Counted from the first letter of the stretch, positions 52,537 through 63,382 are shown. The stretch: DNA of 64,000 nucleotides from WHSW01 sp963759295 (GCA_963759295.1 CAVWYT010000007.1:124001-188000); one strand, 5' to 3'. Numbers and translations are program-made. The notes: generated from the letters alone by a model not told the origin.

Positions 52537-53031
52537 TCAGAGGAACGGCTTCGCGACCATCACGTAGACGGTCAGGATCACGATCAGCCCCGCGATCGGG
52601 CCCATGCGCGCCATCTTCGCGCCGACCTCGTCGAACTCGCGGCTGAAACGCACCTCGCCGCCGCCCGCCGTTTCGATGTCGCGGCGCGCGAGCCGCTCGG
52701 CGCGGCGCTCGTTCGGAAGGAAGAACCCGTGCAGGAGCCCGAGCAGGACGATGATCGCGACGATCCCCCAGGCGACGAAGAAGTAGCCGAAGTTCCAGGC
52801 GTCCGACGCCAGGTAGAGGCCGGTCAGAAGGACCACGGTCGCGCCGATGGTCACGAACGAGCGATCGATTCGCTGCAGGACCCTGTAGATCACCGGCACG
52901 CTTCGGGGATCGTCGCGCGCCGCGATCGCGAGGAAGACGCCATAGGCGAAGGTCGGGCCGAAGGCGACCACGACCGAGCTGACGTGCACCCAGAGGACGA
53001 CGTCGTAGAACGTCACCGCGACCGTGACCAC
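52537..53031 (-). CDS. DUF2269-family membrane protein
   Basis: A 164-residue integral membrane protein with about four segments. The N-terminal VVLWVHVSSVVVAFGPTFAYG has the conserved His of the family, and IGATVVLLTGLYLAS and WGIVAIIVLLGLLHGFFLP follow. The family is widespread and uncharacterised, perhaps related to heme-copper oxidase accessory proteins. GTG start. Confidence 0.75.
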   Translation of the reverse strand: MVTVAVTFYDVVLWVHVSSVVVAFGPTFAYGVFLAIAARDDPRSVPVIYRVLQRIDRSFVTIGATVVLLTGLYLASDAWNFGYFFVAWGIVAIIVLLGLLHGFFLPNERRAERLARRDIETAGGGEVRFSREFDEVGAKMARMGPIAGLIVILTVYVMVAKPFL

Positions 53032-53040
53032 GACGCCACC

Positions 53041-53919
53041 CTACCCCGAGGCGAGGTCGGAATCCGGGCCACGGCAGAGCAGCGCCGCCCAGTCGCCGCG
53101 ACCACGCCTCTCTCGCTCCCCGAGTCCGGCGGCCGCCAGCACGGCGGCGACCTCGTCGACCTCGTCCGCCAGCAGCCCCGAGCAGACGAGCGTCCGCGGA
53201 GGCGCGTCGAGGCGGCAGGCGACGGCGCGCAGCAGCGGCGCGGTCAGGTTGGCGACCACCGTCGGCGCCCGCGGCGGCGCGGATTCGCGCAGGTTGACAC
53301 GCTCGAGCTCGAGCGCGACCTCGTTCGCTCGTGCGTTGGCGCCCGCGGCCTCGAGCGCGGCGAGCTCGCTGTCGCAGCCGATCACCGGGCCCCAGCCGAG
53401 CTTCGAGGCCGCGATCGCGAGCACGCCCGAACCCGTGCCGAGATCGGCGAGCGGGCCCGAGGCCTCGCCGGCCTCGGCGAGCTCGAGCAGCAGCTCTAGG
53501 CACAAGGTCGTGGTTGCGTGCGCTCCGGTGCCGAACGCCTGCCCGGGGTCGATGACGACATCCATGCCCGGCGCCTCCTCCGCTGCGTGCCCGGGGGTGC
53601 CGGGGCCCGCTGGGGGATGCGGGAGCCAGGAGGGTCGGACGACGAGCCGGCCGTCCGCGATCACGACCGGGCGGTGGAAGTCGCGCCAGCGGTCCGCCCA
53701 GTCGTCCGGGATCACCGTGGAGGTGATCTCGACGACGCCACCGCCCGCCGCGGCCGCTATCTGGGGCAGATCGGGTAGCTCGCCCTCAGGCCCGTAGATC
53801 GCGTACTCGACCCAGCCATCGCCCCGGTCCTCCTCCACGCCCCCTGGGGCGAGCTCGAGCAGGTCGACGAGCACCCGTTCCGCGAGCTCGGCCCGACAGC
53901 GGAGCGCGAGCCGGATCAA
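53041..53919 (-). CDS. prmA: Ribosomal protein L11 methyltransferase
   Basis: A 292-residue SAM-dependent methyltransferase. The N-terminal domain (VEYAIYGPEGELPDLPQI) recognises L11. The catalytic half has GQAFGTGAHATTTLCLELL, the SAM-binding DLGTGSGVLAIAASKLG, and VVANLTAPLLR with the Asn-Leu motif. TTG start overlaps the dnaJ stop. The prmA-dnaJ-hrcA order is a common arrangement. Confidence 0.9.
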   Translation of the reverse strand: MIRLALRCRAELAERVLVDLLELAPGGVEEDRGDGWVEYAIYGPEGELPDLPQIAAAAGGGVVEITSTVIPDDWADRWRDFHRPVVIADGRLVVRPSWLPHPPAGPGTPGHAAEEAPGMDVVIDPGQAFGTGAHATTTLCLELLLELAEAGEASGPLADLGTGSGVLAIAASKLGWGPVIGCDSELAALEAAGANARANEVALELERVNLRESAPPRAPTVVANLTAPLLRAVACRLDAPPRTLVCSGLLADEVDEVAAVLAAAGLGERERRGRGDWAALLCRGPDSDLASG

Positions 53920-54992
53920 GTCCCCCCGTCGCCGTTGAGCGACTCGTGCAGCCGCACGGCCAGCTCGCGCTGGTCCTTGGACAGCTCTTCGGGGACGACG
54001 AGATCGACCAGCACGTGCTCGTCGCCGCGTCGCCGGCCCCGCAGACCCGGCAGCCCGAGCCCGCGGAGGGTGATCGTGTGGCCGGCCTGGGCGCCGGCGG
54101 GAATCTCGACACTGCGGTCCCCGTCGAGGGTCGGCACCGAGATCGAGCCGCCGACCATCGCCAGCGTCGCGGGCACCTTCGCGACCGCGATCAGGTCCTC
54201 GCCGCGGCGCTCGAAGCGCGAGTCCTCGGCCACTCGCACGAGCACGTAGAGGTCACCGGACGGCGCGCCGCTCTCGCCCGCGTGCCCGGCGCCGGAGATC
54301 CGGATCCGCTGGCCGGTTTCGATCCCGGCCGGGATGTCGACGTCCCAGGTCCGCCGGCCCGCGGTGCGCCCCGCACCGTCGCAGACCTCGCACGGCTGCT
54401 CGGCGATCCGCCCGTCGCCGTCGCAGCTCGGGCAGGCGCCGGTCTGCACGAGCTGACCGAACGCCGTGCGCCGGACCTGCTGCACGCGCCCCGAGCCGCC
54501 GCACGTCTCGCAGGTCCGGATCGGGGTCCCCGGCTCCGCCCCGTTGCCGCGACAGTGCTCGCAGACCGTAACCGCCTCGAAGCTGATCTCGCGGCTCGCG
54601 CCGGTCAGCACCTCCTCGAGCGAGACCTCGACCTCGACGCCGACGTCCGCCCCCGCCCGCGGCCCGGCTCGACCGCCGAAGAGGTCGGAGAACAGCGAGT
54701 CGCCCTGGCCGAAGAACGCCGAGAGGATGTCGTCGAAATTGCCCGCGGTGTGCGGCGACCAGCCGCCGCTGCGCAGGCCCGCGTGCCCGTAGGCGTCGTA
54801 GGTGCGTCGGCGATCGGCGTCGGAGAGCACCTCATAGGCCTCGGCCGCCTCCTTGAACTTCGCCTCCGCTTCCGGATCGTGCCGGTTGACGTCCGGGTGC
54901 AGGTCGCGGGCAAGGCGGCGGAACGCCCGCTTGACGTCCCGCTCGCTGGCGCCCCGATCGACGCCGAGCACCTCGTAGTAGTCCCGTGCCAA
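53916..54992 (-). CDS. dnaJ: Chaperone DnaJ
   Basis: A 358-residue type-I J protein. The J domain has the HPD loop in DLHPDVN; a Gly/Phe region follows; four zinc-finger repeats are CEHCRGNG, CETCGGSG, CPSCDGDG and CEVCDGAG; then the C-terminal substrate domains. It recruits DnaK. TTG start, six bases after hrcA, so the two are co-transcribed under HrcA. No dnaK or grpE is in the window. Confidence 0.96.
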   Translation of the reverse strand: MARDYYEVLGVDRGASERDVKRAFRRLARDLHPDVNRHDPEAEAKFKEAAEAYEVLSDADRRRTYDAYGHAGLRSGGWSPHTAGNFDDILSAFFGQGDSLFSDLFGGRAGPRAGADVGVEVEVSLEEVLTGASREISFEAVTVCEHCRGNGAEPGTPIRTCETCGGSGRVQQVRRTAFGQLVQTGACPSCDGDGRIAEQPCEVCDGAGRTAGRRTWDVDIPAGIETGQRIRISGAGHAGESGAPSGDLYVLVRVAEDSRFERRGEDLIAVAKVPATLAMVGGSISVPTLDGDRSVEIPAGAQAGHTITLRGLGLPGLRGRRRGDEHVLVDLVVPEELSKDQRELAVRLHESLNGDGGT

Positions 54993-54998
54993 GAGCGC

Positions 54999-56021
54999 CT
55001 ACCCGTACATCGATTCGAAGAAGCGGGACAGCTCGCCGGCGGCCTCGCGCACGGAAGCGATCGCGGTCGCGTAGTCCATTCGCAGCGGCCCGACCACCCC
55101 GACAGCGCCGAGGTTGCGGTAGCCGAGGCCGTAGTTGGCGCCGACGACGCTCACCGAGCGGAGCTCCGGCGACGGGTTCTCGCCGCCGATCCACATGAAC
55201 ACCGAGCGCTCGTCGAGCGTCGAGCGCAGGACCTCGAGCAGGTTCGCGCGCCGCTCCAACGCCCGCATCAGAGCATCGGCCCTCGGCAGATCGGGCGCGT
55301 GCTCCTCGGAGAGCAGCCGTGCGGCCCCCTCTACGTAGAGATCGCTCTCTGCCTCCTCCTCGAGCCCGGTCAACCCGGCACGAATCTCGTTCAAGAACCC
55401 CACCTCGGCCGGTCCGAGCTCTGGATCGTCGAGCCGATCGCCGGTCATCCTGGCGCCGAGCGCGAGGCCCGAGAGCCGCTCGTTGAGGAAGCTCGACGCC
55501 CACTGGACGAGCCCCGGATCGACTGGGCCCGCGAAGTTGAAGACGCGCTTGGTCACCGCGCCGTTGGAGGCGATCACGACCACCATCACGATCTGCGGCT
55601 GGAGCTGGAGCACCTCGACGCGGTGAACGCGCGCCGCGGACGGCGGCGGAGCGGTGGCGACCGCGAGCAGGTCGGTCACCCGCGACAGCGTGGCCGCGGT
55701 CTCGCGCAGGGCCTCCTCGATCTCGCGGCGCATCCGCGAGAGGTCGAGCGTGCCCCTGACCGGCCCGGGCTTGGCGCCCGCGGCGAGCACGGCGTCGGCG
55801 TAGAAGCGGTAGCCATGGTCCGTCGGTACCCGCCCGGCGGAAGTGTGAGGGTGGGTCAGGTATCCGTCGCGCTCGAGCTCGGCGAGCTCGGCGCGCACCG
55901 TCGAGGGACCCCACTCGATATCGCCCGCCTCGGCGATCGTCGCCGAGCCGACCGGGGTGCCGGATTCGAGGTAGGCGTCGACCACGTACCGGAGAATCCG
56001 CTGCTGGCGCTCGCTGAGCAT
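54999..56021 (-). CDS. hrcA: Heat-inducible repressor HrcA
   Basis: A 340-residue repressor of chaperone genes. The N-terminal winged helix reads SERQQRILRYVVDAYLESG and GPSTVRAELAELERDGYL, then TSAGRVPTDHGYRFY, which is diagnostic. The rest is the GAF-like dimer and inserted domain. I see no CIRCE inverted repeat upstream, but a -10 hexamer inside a 16-base imperfect palindrome lies six bases before the ATG. Confidence 0.95.
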   Translation of the reverse strand: MLSERQQRILRYVVDAYLESGTPVGSATIAEAGDIEWGPSTVRAELAELERDGYLTHPHTSAGRVPTDHGYRFYADAVLAAGAKPGPVRGTLDLSRMRREIEEALRETAATLSRVTDLLAVATAPPPSAARVHRVEVLQLQPQIVMVVVIASNGAVTKRVFNFAGPVDPGLVQWASSFLNERLSGLALGARMTGDRLDDPELGPAEVGFLNEIRAGLTGLEEEAESDLYVEGAARLLSEEHAPDLPRADALMRALERRANLLEVLRSTLDERSVFMWIGGENPSPELRSVSVVGANYGLGYRNLGAVGVVGPLRMDYATAIASVREAAGELSRFFESMYG

Positions 56022-56024
56022 GGA

Positions 56025-56040
56025 TCGATTCTAGGATCGA
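56025..56040 (-). promoter_or_regulatory. hrcA -10 within an imperfect palindrome
   Basis: TCGATTCTAGGATCGA is palindromic apart from one pair and contains TAGAAT on the minus strand (56033-56028), six bases before the hrcA ATG at 56021. A repressor bound here would block a leaderless promoter. It does not resemble CIRCE (TTAGCACTC arms). Confidence 0.45.
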
Positions 56041-56045
56041 GGCCG

Positions 56046-56609
56046 GTGATCGACCCGTACGCGCTCCCCGACGACCTCCCCGCGCCGATCGACGACGGCG
56101 CCTGCGACCACCTCAGCGGGCGCGAGATGCCGCCCGTCGAGCTGCCGGCGACCGACGGAGCCACGGTCGCGCTTCGGGCGCTCGGCGGACGCACGGTCGT
56201 TTACGCCTACCCGCGGACCGGGCGGCCCGGGGAGCCCTCGCTGGTCGAGGACTGGGACCGGATTCCCGGTGCGCGAGGCTGCACTCCGGAGACCTGCGGC
56301 TTTCGCGATCACCATCATCAGCTGGCCGAGGCGGGGGCGGGCGTCGTCGGGCTCTCGACCCAGGCGACGGCATACCAGCGCGAGCTCGTCGAACGGCTGC
56401 GGCTGCCGTTTCCGATCCTGTCCGACGCCCGGCTCGAGCTCGCCGGCTCGCTGGGATTGCCCACCTTCGAGGTCGGCGGCGAGACGTTGATCAAGCGGCT
56501 CACCCTGCTCGTCCGCGAGGGCGTCATCGAGCGTGTCTGGTATCCCGTGTTCCCTGCGGACGGCCACGCGGGCGAGGTGCTCGCGTGGCTGCGCGCGAAC
56601 CCCGCCTGA
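56046..56609 (+). CDS. Peroxiredoxin (AhpC/TSA family, PrxQ/Bcp-like)
   Basis: A 187-residue thiol peroxidase. The peroxidatic Cys and a second Cys five residues later are in RGCTPETCGFRDHHHQL, as in BCP/PrxQ enzymes. VYAYPRTGRPGEP replaces the usual YFYPKDNTPG, with an insertion between the strand and the Cys loop. VIERVWYPVFP and HAGEVLAWL close the fold. GTG start at 56046, 24 bases from the divergent hrcA start, so both promoters overlap. Confidence 0.85.
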   Translation: MIDPYALPDDLPAPIDDGACDHLSGREMPPVELPATDGATVALRALGGRTVVYAYPRTGRPGEPSLVEDWDRIPGARGCTPETCGFRDHHHQLAEAGAGVVGLSTQATAYQRELVERLRLPFPILSDARLELAGSLGLPTFEVGGETLIKRLTLLVREGVIERVWYPVFPADGHAGEVLAWLRANPA

Positions 56610-56615
56610 GCGGCA

Positions 56616-57032
56616 TCAGCTCGAGCTCAGCTCGAGCTCCGCCTCGGCGTTGCGGATGATCTGATTGCCGGACTGCTCGGCGACGACGTCGACCGTCGCC
56701 CGGCCGCCGGCGACCTCCCGCACCGTGCCGCTGACCGTGATCCGCTGCTCCGGCACGCCCATGCCGCGGAATTGAACGCTGAGCCGCTTCAGCGCCCGCG
56801 GATCGCCGTCGGCGAGCTGGGCACAGCCTCGCGCGACCAGGGCCATCGAGTAGAGGCCGTGCAGGATGTTGCCCGGCAGCCCGACCGCCTTCGCGAACTC
56901 GGGGTCGATGTGGATCGGGTTGAAGTCCCCCGAGGCCCCCGCGTAGCGGTGCGGCAGGTACTTGTCGGGCGTCACCTCGAGCGCGGGGATCGCGTCGCCC
57001 GGCTTCAGCTGGTCGGCGCCCGCCACGCTCAC
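56616..57032 (-). CDS. MaoC/hydratase-2 family subunit (HadB-like)
   Basis: A 138-residue hot-dog protein. The hydratase-2 motif is in YAGASGDFNPIHIDPEFAKAVGLPGNILHG, with catalytic Asp and His. It should form a heterodimer with the HadA-like subunit upstream and dehydrate 3-hydroxyacyl thioesters. GTG start overlaps the upstream stop by four bases. In mycobacteria HadAB serves FAS-II mycolate synthesis; here no mycolate genes are seen, so the role may be in another fatty-acyl pathway. Confidence 0.85.
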   Translation of the reverse strand: MSVAGADQLKPGDAIPALEVTPDKYLPHRYAGASGDFNPIHIDPEFAKAVGLPGNILHGLYSMALVARGCAQLADGDPRALKRLSVQFRGMGVPEQRITVSGTVREVAGGRATVDVVAEQSGNQIIRNAEAELELSSS

Positions 57033-57469
57033 ACGCCCCTGACGAGGTTGGTCCAGGTCCCGCGCACGACCTCGGCCCCGTCCTGGTTCGTGGACACCGA
57101 CTCGAACACGTAGAAGCCCCTGCCGTCGCGCTCGTGGATATCGGCGACCGTGGCGGTCGTCGTGATCTCGTCGCCGGCGCAGACCGGCTCGCCCCAGACG
57201 AACTCCTGGCCGCCGTGAACCATGGCCGCGAGGTTGATCCCGACCTCCGGGTCGAGGACCCCCGGCCCGACTGCGGGCGCCGAGTAGACGACGCAGAACG
57301 TCGGTGGAGCGACCACATCTCGATACCCGGCCGCGCGGGCAGCCTCGCGATCGTGGTGGACGGGGTCGCCGGCGCCGATCGCGTTCGCGTACTCGCGGAT
57401 CTTCTCGCGGCCCACCTGATACGACGCGGGCGGGTAGCGCTTGCCGATCGCCTCCTTGTTGACGGGCAT
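57029..57469 (-). CDS. MaoC N-terminal-type hydratase subunit (HadA-like)
   Basis: A 146-residue hot-dog protein lacking the catalytic Asp/His pair. YQVGREKIREYANAIGAGDPVHHD, APPTFCVVYSAP and HGGQEFVWGEPVCAGDEI are the usual signatures of the substrate-binding partner. It pairs with the next gene. ATG at 57469. Confidence 0.85.
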   Translation of the reverse strand: MPVNKEAIGKRYPPASYQVGREKIREYANAIGAGDPVHHDREAARAAGYRDVVAPPTFCVVYSAPAVGPGVLDPEVGINLAAMVHGGQEFVWGEPVCAGDEITTTATVADIHERDGRGFYVFESVSTNQDGAEVVRGTWTNLVRGV

Positions 57470-57582
57470 CGCGGCGGCAGTCTATTCACAGCCCGCGAGC
57501 AGCCGGTGCGACGGCGACCGAGATCTGCGCCAGCGGGACCGCCGGCTGGGCCCCCGAGCCGTAACGGGCGACCACCCGGCCG

Positions 57583-57976
57583 CTAGCTGCGCGTGACCGC
57601 CCGGCGAGCCGCCTCGCGATCGGCGTAGAGGTGGAAGCGGACCGCCTGGCCATCGCGGACCTCGAGCATGTAGAAGACGGTCATCTCCACCGGGACCCCG
57701 CTGCCGGCGCCGATCGCCGTCTGATGGATCTCGGCGATCACGTGGTCGTCGTCGGGGGACTCGACGGAGACCAGCGTGTTCCGATTGCGCTCCCAGGCCT
57801 CGCCCCAGGAGGTGATCATCTCGCGGTAGCCCTCGTGGCCGTACCAGGTACCGACGTTCATCAGCCCGCCGCCGACATGGCACTCGAGGTCAGGCGCGAA
57901 GACGCCGACCACCGCGTCCTCATCGCCGCGGTTGAAGGCCTCGACCCCCGCCTGGACGAGCTCGACGTTGCGTTCT

Positions 57977-57984
<8 letters not shown>
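57583..57984 (-). CDS. SnoaL-like/NTF2-fold protein
   Basis: A 133-residue small alpha+beta cone. Typical segments are VELVQAGVEAFNRGDEDAVVGVFAPDLECHV, GHEGYREMITSWGEAW and VEMTVFYMLEVRDGQAVRFHLYADREAA. Family members are isomerases, hydratases or ligand binders; the substrate is unknown. ATG overlaps the lepA stop by eight bases. Confidence 0.85.
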
Positions 57985-59770
<1,786 letters not shown>

Positions 59771-59852
59771 GGTCGACGCACGAGGATACGGCCGCACCGA
59801 TCCCGCGAGCGATGGCTACTCACCGGGGCGACGGTTCGCGTCGGGGCGGCGC

Positions 59853-61532
59853 CTATCGACGAACCACGAGGCGGCGAAGCTGGGTCACCTCCGGGAAACC
59901 GAGGAAGGTGACCGCGACGGCGTACACGGCGGCGCCGACCGCAAGGCCGCTTCCGAGCGAGACGATCTGGGCGAGCAGGCCGCGGCCGAGCAGATCGTCG
60001 AGCAGCGACCAGACCCCATAGCTCGCCGCTGCGAGCAGGGCCGAGGCGACGATCACACCGACGCTCGTCCACGCGAGCCGGCCGAGCTCGAGGCGGCCCA
60101 GGGTGCGCCGCAGCACCGCGGCCTGCGCGGCGACGCTGACCGCGGTCGCAATCGCCGTCGCCGCGACGATTCCGCCGACCCCGAAGGGCCCGTAGAGGGC
60201 GAGCGAGAAGACGGCCGTGATCGCGAGGTTGATGCCCGAGATCGCGGTCGGTACCCAGGGCCGCTGGAGGCTGAAGAAGGTCCGGGTGAGGAGCAGGAAC
60301 AACCCGTTGAACGGCAGCGAGAAGGCGAACCAGAAGAGCGCGGTCGAGACCAGTTGGGTCGCCTCGGTCCCGAACTCGCCGCGCTCGTAGACGAGTCGGA
60401 CCATCGGCTCGGAGAGGACGAGGATCGCCGCCGCGGCCGGAACGAGCAGGAGGACGATCTGGCGCATCCCGTTCGCCATCGTCGCGCGCAGGTCGTCCAG
60501 CTCGCCGCGGGCCGCGAACCGGGCCAGGGTCGGGAAAAGCACCGTCGACACCGCGACCGAGAAGATCCCCTGCGGCAGCATGTAGATCCGAAACGCCTTG
60601 TCGATCGCGGCCGGCGCCTGATCTGAGACGAGGCTGCCGAACAGCCCGTTGAGGAGCAGGTTGATGTTGATCAGCCCGAGGCTGATCGTCACCGGGAGCA
60701 TCAGCAAGAGCACGCGGCGCACGTCGGCGTCGCGGAAGGCGGAGGCGACCCGGGTTTGAAGCGGCGACAGCACCGCGCGCCGGATCCCGAACGGAGTGTT
60801 TCGCAGGTCGTAGGTGAGCATCGCGAGCTGGAGGACGGTGCCCGCGACAACCCCGATCGCGTAGGCGTAGATCTGGTCGTCTTCGGGGAACGCCGGCGCC
60901 AGGCCGACGAGCACGGCGACGATCGCGACGTTCCAGAAAAAGGGCGCGATCGCGAAGACGCTGAACCGGTCGTAGCTGTTCAGGACCCCGACCACCATCC
61001 CCGAGATCCCGAGCAAGACGAGGATCGGGAACAGCACCCGAGACAGCGACACCGTGAGCTCCGTGGTAGCGGCGTCGAACCCGGGCGCGAAGATCGGCAC
61101 CAGCAGCGGCGCGGCGAGCACGAACAGAGCCGTGATCAGGCCGAGCACGAGGCCGACGAGAAAGATCAGGGTCGAGGCAAGACGGAACGCCTCGCGGCGG
61201 CGGTTGCGCTCGAGCTCCTCGGTGAACACCGGCACGAAGGCGGCCTGGATCGCGGCGTCGGCGAACAGGCTGCGGACCGTGTTCGGGATCAGAAAGGCGA
61301 TCGTGAACGCCGACATCTGGGCGCTGGTGCCGAAGTAGCTGGCGGCGAAGATCTCGCGCACCAACCCGGCGACGCGCGAGAAGCCGGTGGCGATCGCAAA
61401 GAACGCGGTCGAGCGGGCTAGCCGCCCGGAGCGCGGCCGCGGTGCGCGCGCGCCCTCGTTCGGCATCACCTCCGCCTCCGCCAGATCAGCGAGCTCGGCC
61501 GGCGTCGCGCCGCGATCCTCGGGGTCGGTCAT
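59853..61532 (-). CDS. murJ: Lipid II flippase MurJ
   Basis: A 559-residue membrane protein with about 14 segments of the MATE-like fold. ARSTAFFAIATGFSRVAGLVREI, SAFTIAFLIPNTVRSLFADAAIQAAFVPVF and FRIYMLPQGIFSVAVSTVLFPTLARFAA are family landmarks. It flips peptidoglycan precursor across the membrane. A 40-residue charged N-terminus precedes the first segment. Divergent from rpsT. Confidence 0.95.
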   Translation of the reverse strand: MTDPEDRGATPAELADLAEAEVMPNEGARAPRPRSGRLARSTAFFAIATGFSRVAGLVREIFAASYFGTSAQMSAFTIAFLIPNTVRSLFADAAIQAAFVPVFTEELERNRRREAFRLASTLIFLVGLVLGLITALFVLAAPLLVPIFAPGFDAATTELTVSLSRVLFPILVLLGISGMVVGVLNSYDRFSVFAIAPFFWNVAIVAVLVGLAPAFPEDDQIYAYAIGVVAGTVLQLAMLTYDLRNTPFGIRRAVLSPLQTRVASAFRDADVRRVLLLMLPVTISLGLININLLLNGLFGSLVSDQAPAAIDKAFRIYMLPQGIFSVAVSTVLFPTLARFAARGELDDLRATMANGMRQIVLLLVPAAAAILVLSEPMVRLVYERGEFGTEATQLVSTALFWFAFSLPFNGLFLLLTRTFFSLQRPWVPTAISGINLAITAVFSLALYGPFGVGGIVAATAIATAVSVAAQAAVLRRTLGRLELGRLAWTSVGVIVASALLAAASYGVWSLLDDLLGRGLLAQIVSLGSGLAVGAAVYAVAVTFLGFPEVTQLRRLVVRR

Positions 61533-61543
61533 CGTCGCCCCGC

Positions 61544-61549
61544 TATAGT
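61544..61549 (+). promoter_or_regulatory. rpsT -10 hexamer
   Basis: TATAGT 14 bases before the rpsT ATG at 61564; the reverse strand reads TATAGC for murJ, so two divergent promoters overlap. Confidence 0.5.
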
Positions 61550-61563
61550 CCGCCGTCGCTCAG

Positions 61564-61821
61564 ATGGCAAACATCGCCTCACAGAAGAAGCGCAACGCCC
61601 GTTCGCTGCGCGAGCACGACGAGAACCGACGCCTGACCAGCGCCGTGCGCACGCATTTCAGGCGCCTCGAGGCCGCGGTGGCCGAGGGCGACGCCGCGGC
61701 GGCACAGGATGAGCACCGGGCGCTCAGCTCGCGGATCGACACCGCGGTCACCAGGGGCGCGCTGCACCGAAACGCCGGCGCGCGCAAGAAGGCCCGCGCC
61801 GCGCGTATCCTCGCCGGCTGA
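61564..61821 (+). CDS. rpsT: 30S ribosomal protein S20
   Basis: An 85-residue basic helical protein. MANIASQKKRNARSLREHDEN and the C-terminal HRNAGARKKARAARIL are standard for S20. It binds 16S rRNA helix 9 and 44. A GC-rich hairpin covers its stop codon. Confidence 0.95.
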   Translation: MANIASQKKRNARSLREHDENRRLTSAVRTHFRRLEAAVAEGDAAAAQDEHRALSSRIDTAVTRGALHRNAGARKKARAARILAG

Positions 61822-61829
61822 GCGCCGGC
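61813..61829. terminator. Candidate hairpin between rpsT and holA
   Basis: GCCGGC (61813-61818), loop TGAGC and GCCGGC (61824-61829) form a six-pair stem with the rpsT stop in the loop. It lies between convergent genes and could end both transcripts, though no U-tract is visible. Confidence 0.4.
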
Positions 61830-61837
61830 GGGGCGGC

Positions 61838-62848
61838 TCACGCGCCCGCGGCGCGCCGTACCGCGAGCGTCAGCGCCACCCGTTCGGGGTAATCCGCGCC
61901 TCCTCGGGTCCACCATTCGAGGTCGGCGATCGCGCAGGTCGCGGCGCGCAGCTCGGCCGGCGAGCGATCCCCGAGACGGCGAACCAGCATCTTGGCCGCG
62001 TACGGATGCATCGGCAGCGCGGCCTCGACCTGCTTCGGCGTGCGTCCCGATTCGAGCAGCTCGAGTGCCGCGTTCGCCTCACGCAACCGTTTCGCCGCCT
62101 GGTAGATGAGCGGCGTGATCCCCTCTCCCTGATCGGCGAGGCGCTCGGCGGCGGCGACCGCGCGCGCAGGGTCGCGATCGACGATCGCGTCCGACAGCGC
62201 CCAGGCGACCTCCTCGGAGGTGTCGGCGACCATCGCCGCGAGGTCGTCGACGGTCACGGTCTCGCCGGGACCGGCCCACAGGGCCAGCCGGTCGAGCTCG
62301 GTCGTCAGCCGCCCGGTGTTCTCCCCGAGTCGCTGCGCGAGCAGCCCCGCCGCGTCCGGGTCGAGGTCGAAGCCGCGGCCGCGCGCCTCCTCGCGGAGCC
62401 GGCGCGGCAGGTCGCGCTGCTTCGGGGCGGCGTAGGCGATCACCTGCCCGCCGGCGGCGTTCACCGCCTCGGCGAGCGCCTTCGGCGCCTGCCGCTTGGG
62501 CGGCTGCTCGCGGGCGACGAGCACGACCGTGACCTCCGGGGGCAGCGAGCGCAGCGCCTCGGCAACCGGCGCGGCCTGCTTGGCGGACCAGCGCTCGACC
62601 CCGTCGGCGACCAGGTAGCGGCGAGCAGCGGTCAGCGAGAGAGCCGGGAGCGCCGCGAGCAGAGCCGCCGGGTCCGGCCCGGCGTTCGAGCCCGGTGCCG
62701 AGGCGAAGGACTCCAGCGAACCCTGGCCGCCCTCCGCCTCCGCGCGCGAGCGCAGGCGCGCCAAGGCGGCGTCGATCTTCGCCGCGTCGGTGCCCGCGAT
62801 CAGGTACGCGGGCCCGATCTCCGTTCTGTCAGGCGTCGCCCCGGCCAA
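61838..62848 (-). CDS. holA: DNA polymerase III delta subunit
   Basis: A 336-residue clamp-loader subunit. N-terminal AYLIAGTDAAKIDAALARLR, the helical VTVVLVAREQPPKRQAPKAL and C-terminal HPYAAKMLVRRLGDRSPAELRAA fit HolA. It opens the beta clamp. TTG start. Next to comEC and rpsT, the usual neighbours. Confidence 0.92.
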   Translation of the reverse strand: MAGATPDRTEIGPAYLIAGTDAAKIDAALARLRSRAEAEGGQGSLESFASAPGSNAGPDPAALLAALPALSLTAARRYLVADGVERWSAKQAAPVAEALRSLPPEVTVVLVAREQPPKRQAPKALAEAVNAAGGQVIAYAAPKQRDLPRRLREEARGRGFDLDPDAAGLLAQRLGENTGRLTTELDRLALWAGPGETVTVDDLAAMVADTSEEVAWALSDAIVDRDPARAVAAAERLADQGEGITPLIYQAAKRLREANAALELLESGRTPKQVEAALPMHPYAAKMLVRRLGDRSPAELRAATCAIADLEWWTRGGADYPERVALTLAVRRAAGA

Positions 62849-62887
62849 AGCCGAAGCGAGTCTATTCCGCCCTACGGCGCCGCCGGG

Positions 62888-63319
62888 CTAGACGCTGCCG
62901 ATCAGGATGCTGAGCGCGCCGAGCACGATCGCCGCCCCGGTGAGCCGGAGGACCAACCTGCCCTGGCGGCCGGTGGAGGCGAAGAACAGCGCCACCAGCG
63001 CCGCAATCCCGGCGAGCACGCCGCTCGGCCAGCCGAGCACGAGGCTGATCGTCTTCTGGGTCGAGGATCCGTCGAAGCACTCGTTGTCGCTCGGCAGCTC
63101 CGCCTCGCCGCTGAGCACGTCATCGCAGGTCGGCGTGTCGCCGATGTCGCCCATCGCGATCACCATCACCGCGCACGCGAAGGCGAGCGCTAGGGCGAGG
63201 AGCACGGCGAGCGCGCGCCAACCGCCGCTTGGCTTGCTCTCCTGGGCGGTCGGCGGGGGTGGGGGCGGGGGCGGCGACGTATCGCCGGCCGGGGGCGTGG
63301 GGGTACCGCTTGCTTCCAT
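62888..63319 (-). CDS. Membrane protein of unknown function
   Basis: A 143-residue protein with a Pro-rich cytoplasmic N-terminus (a run of eight Pro), three membrane segments (ALAVLLALALAFACAVMVIA, ISLVLGWPSGVLAGIAALVALF and LTGAAIVLGALSILIGSV) and a loop with two cysteines (TCDDVLSGEAELPSDNECF) outside. I do not recognise the family. It lies between comEC and holA on the same strand. Confidence 0.7.
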   Translation of the reverse strand: MEASGTPTPPAGDTSPPPPPPPPTAQESKPSGGWRALAVLLALALAFACAVMVIAMGDIGDTPTCDDVLSGEAELPSDNECFDGSSTQKTISLVLGWPSGVLAGIAALVALFFASTGRQGRLVLRLTGAAIVLGALSILIGSV

Positions 63320-63382
63320 GATCGTCGTCCTCCTGTGGACCTCGGGGCGAGCAGGGCCCCGAGCCCCGCGACGGCGCGCACC

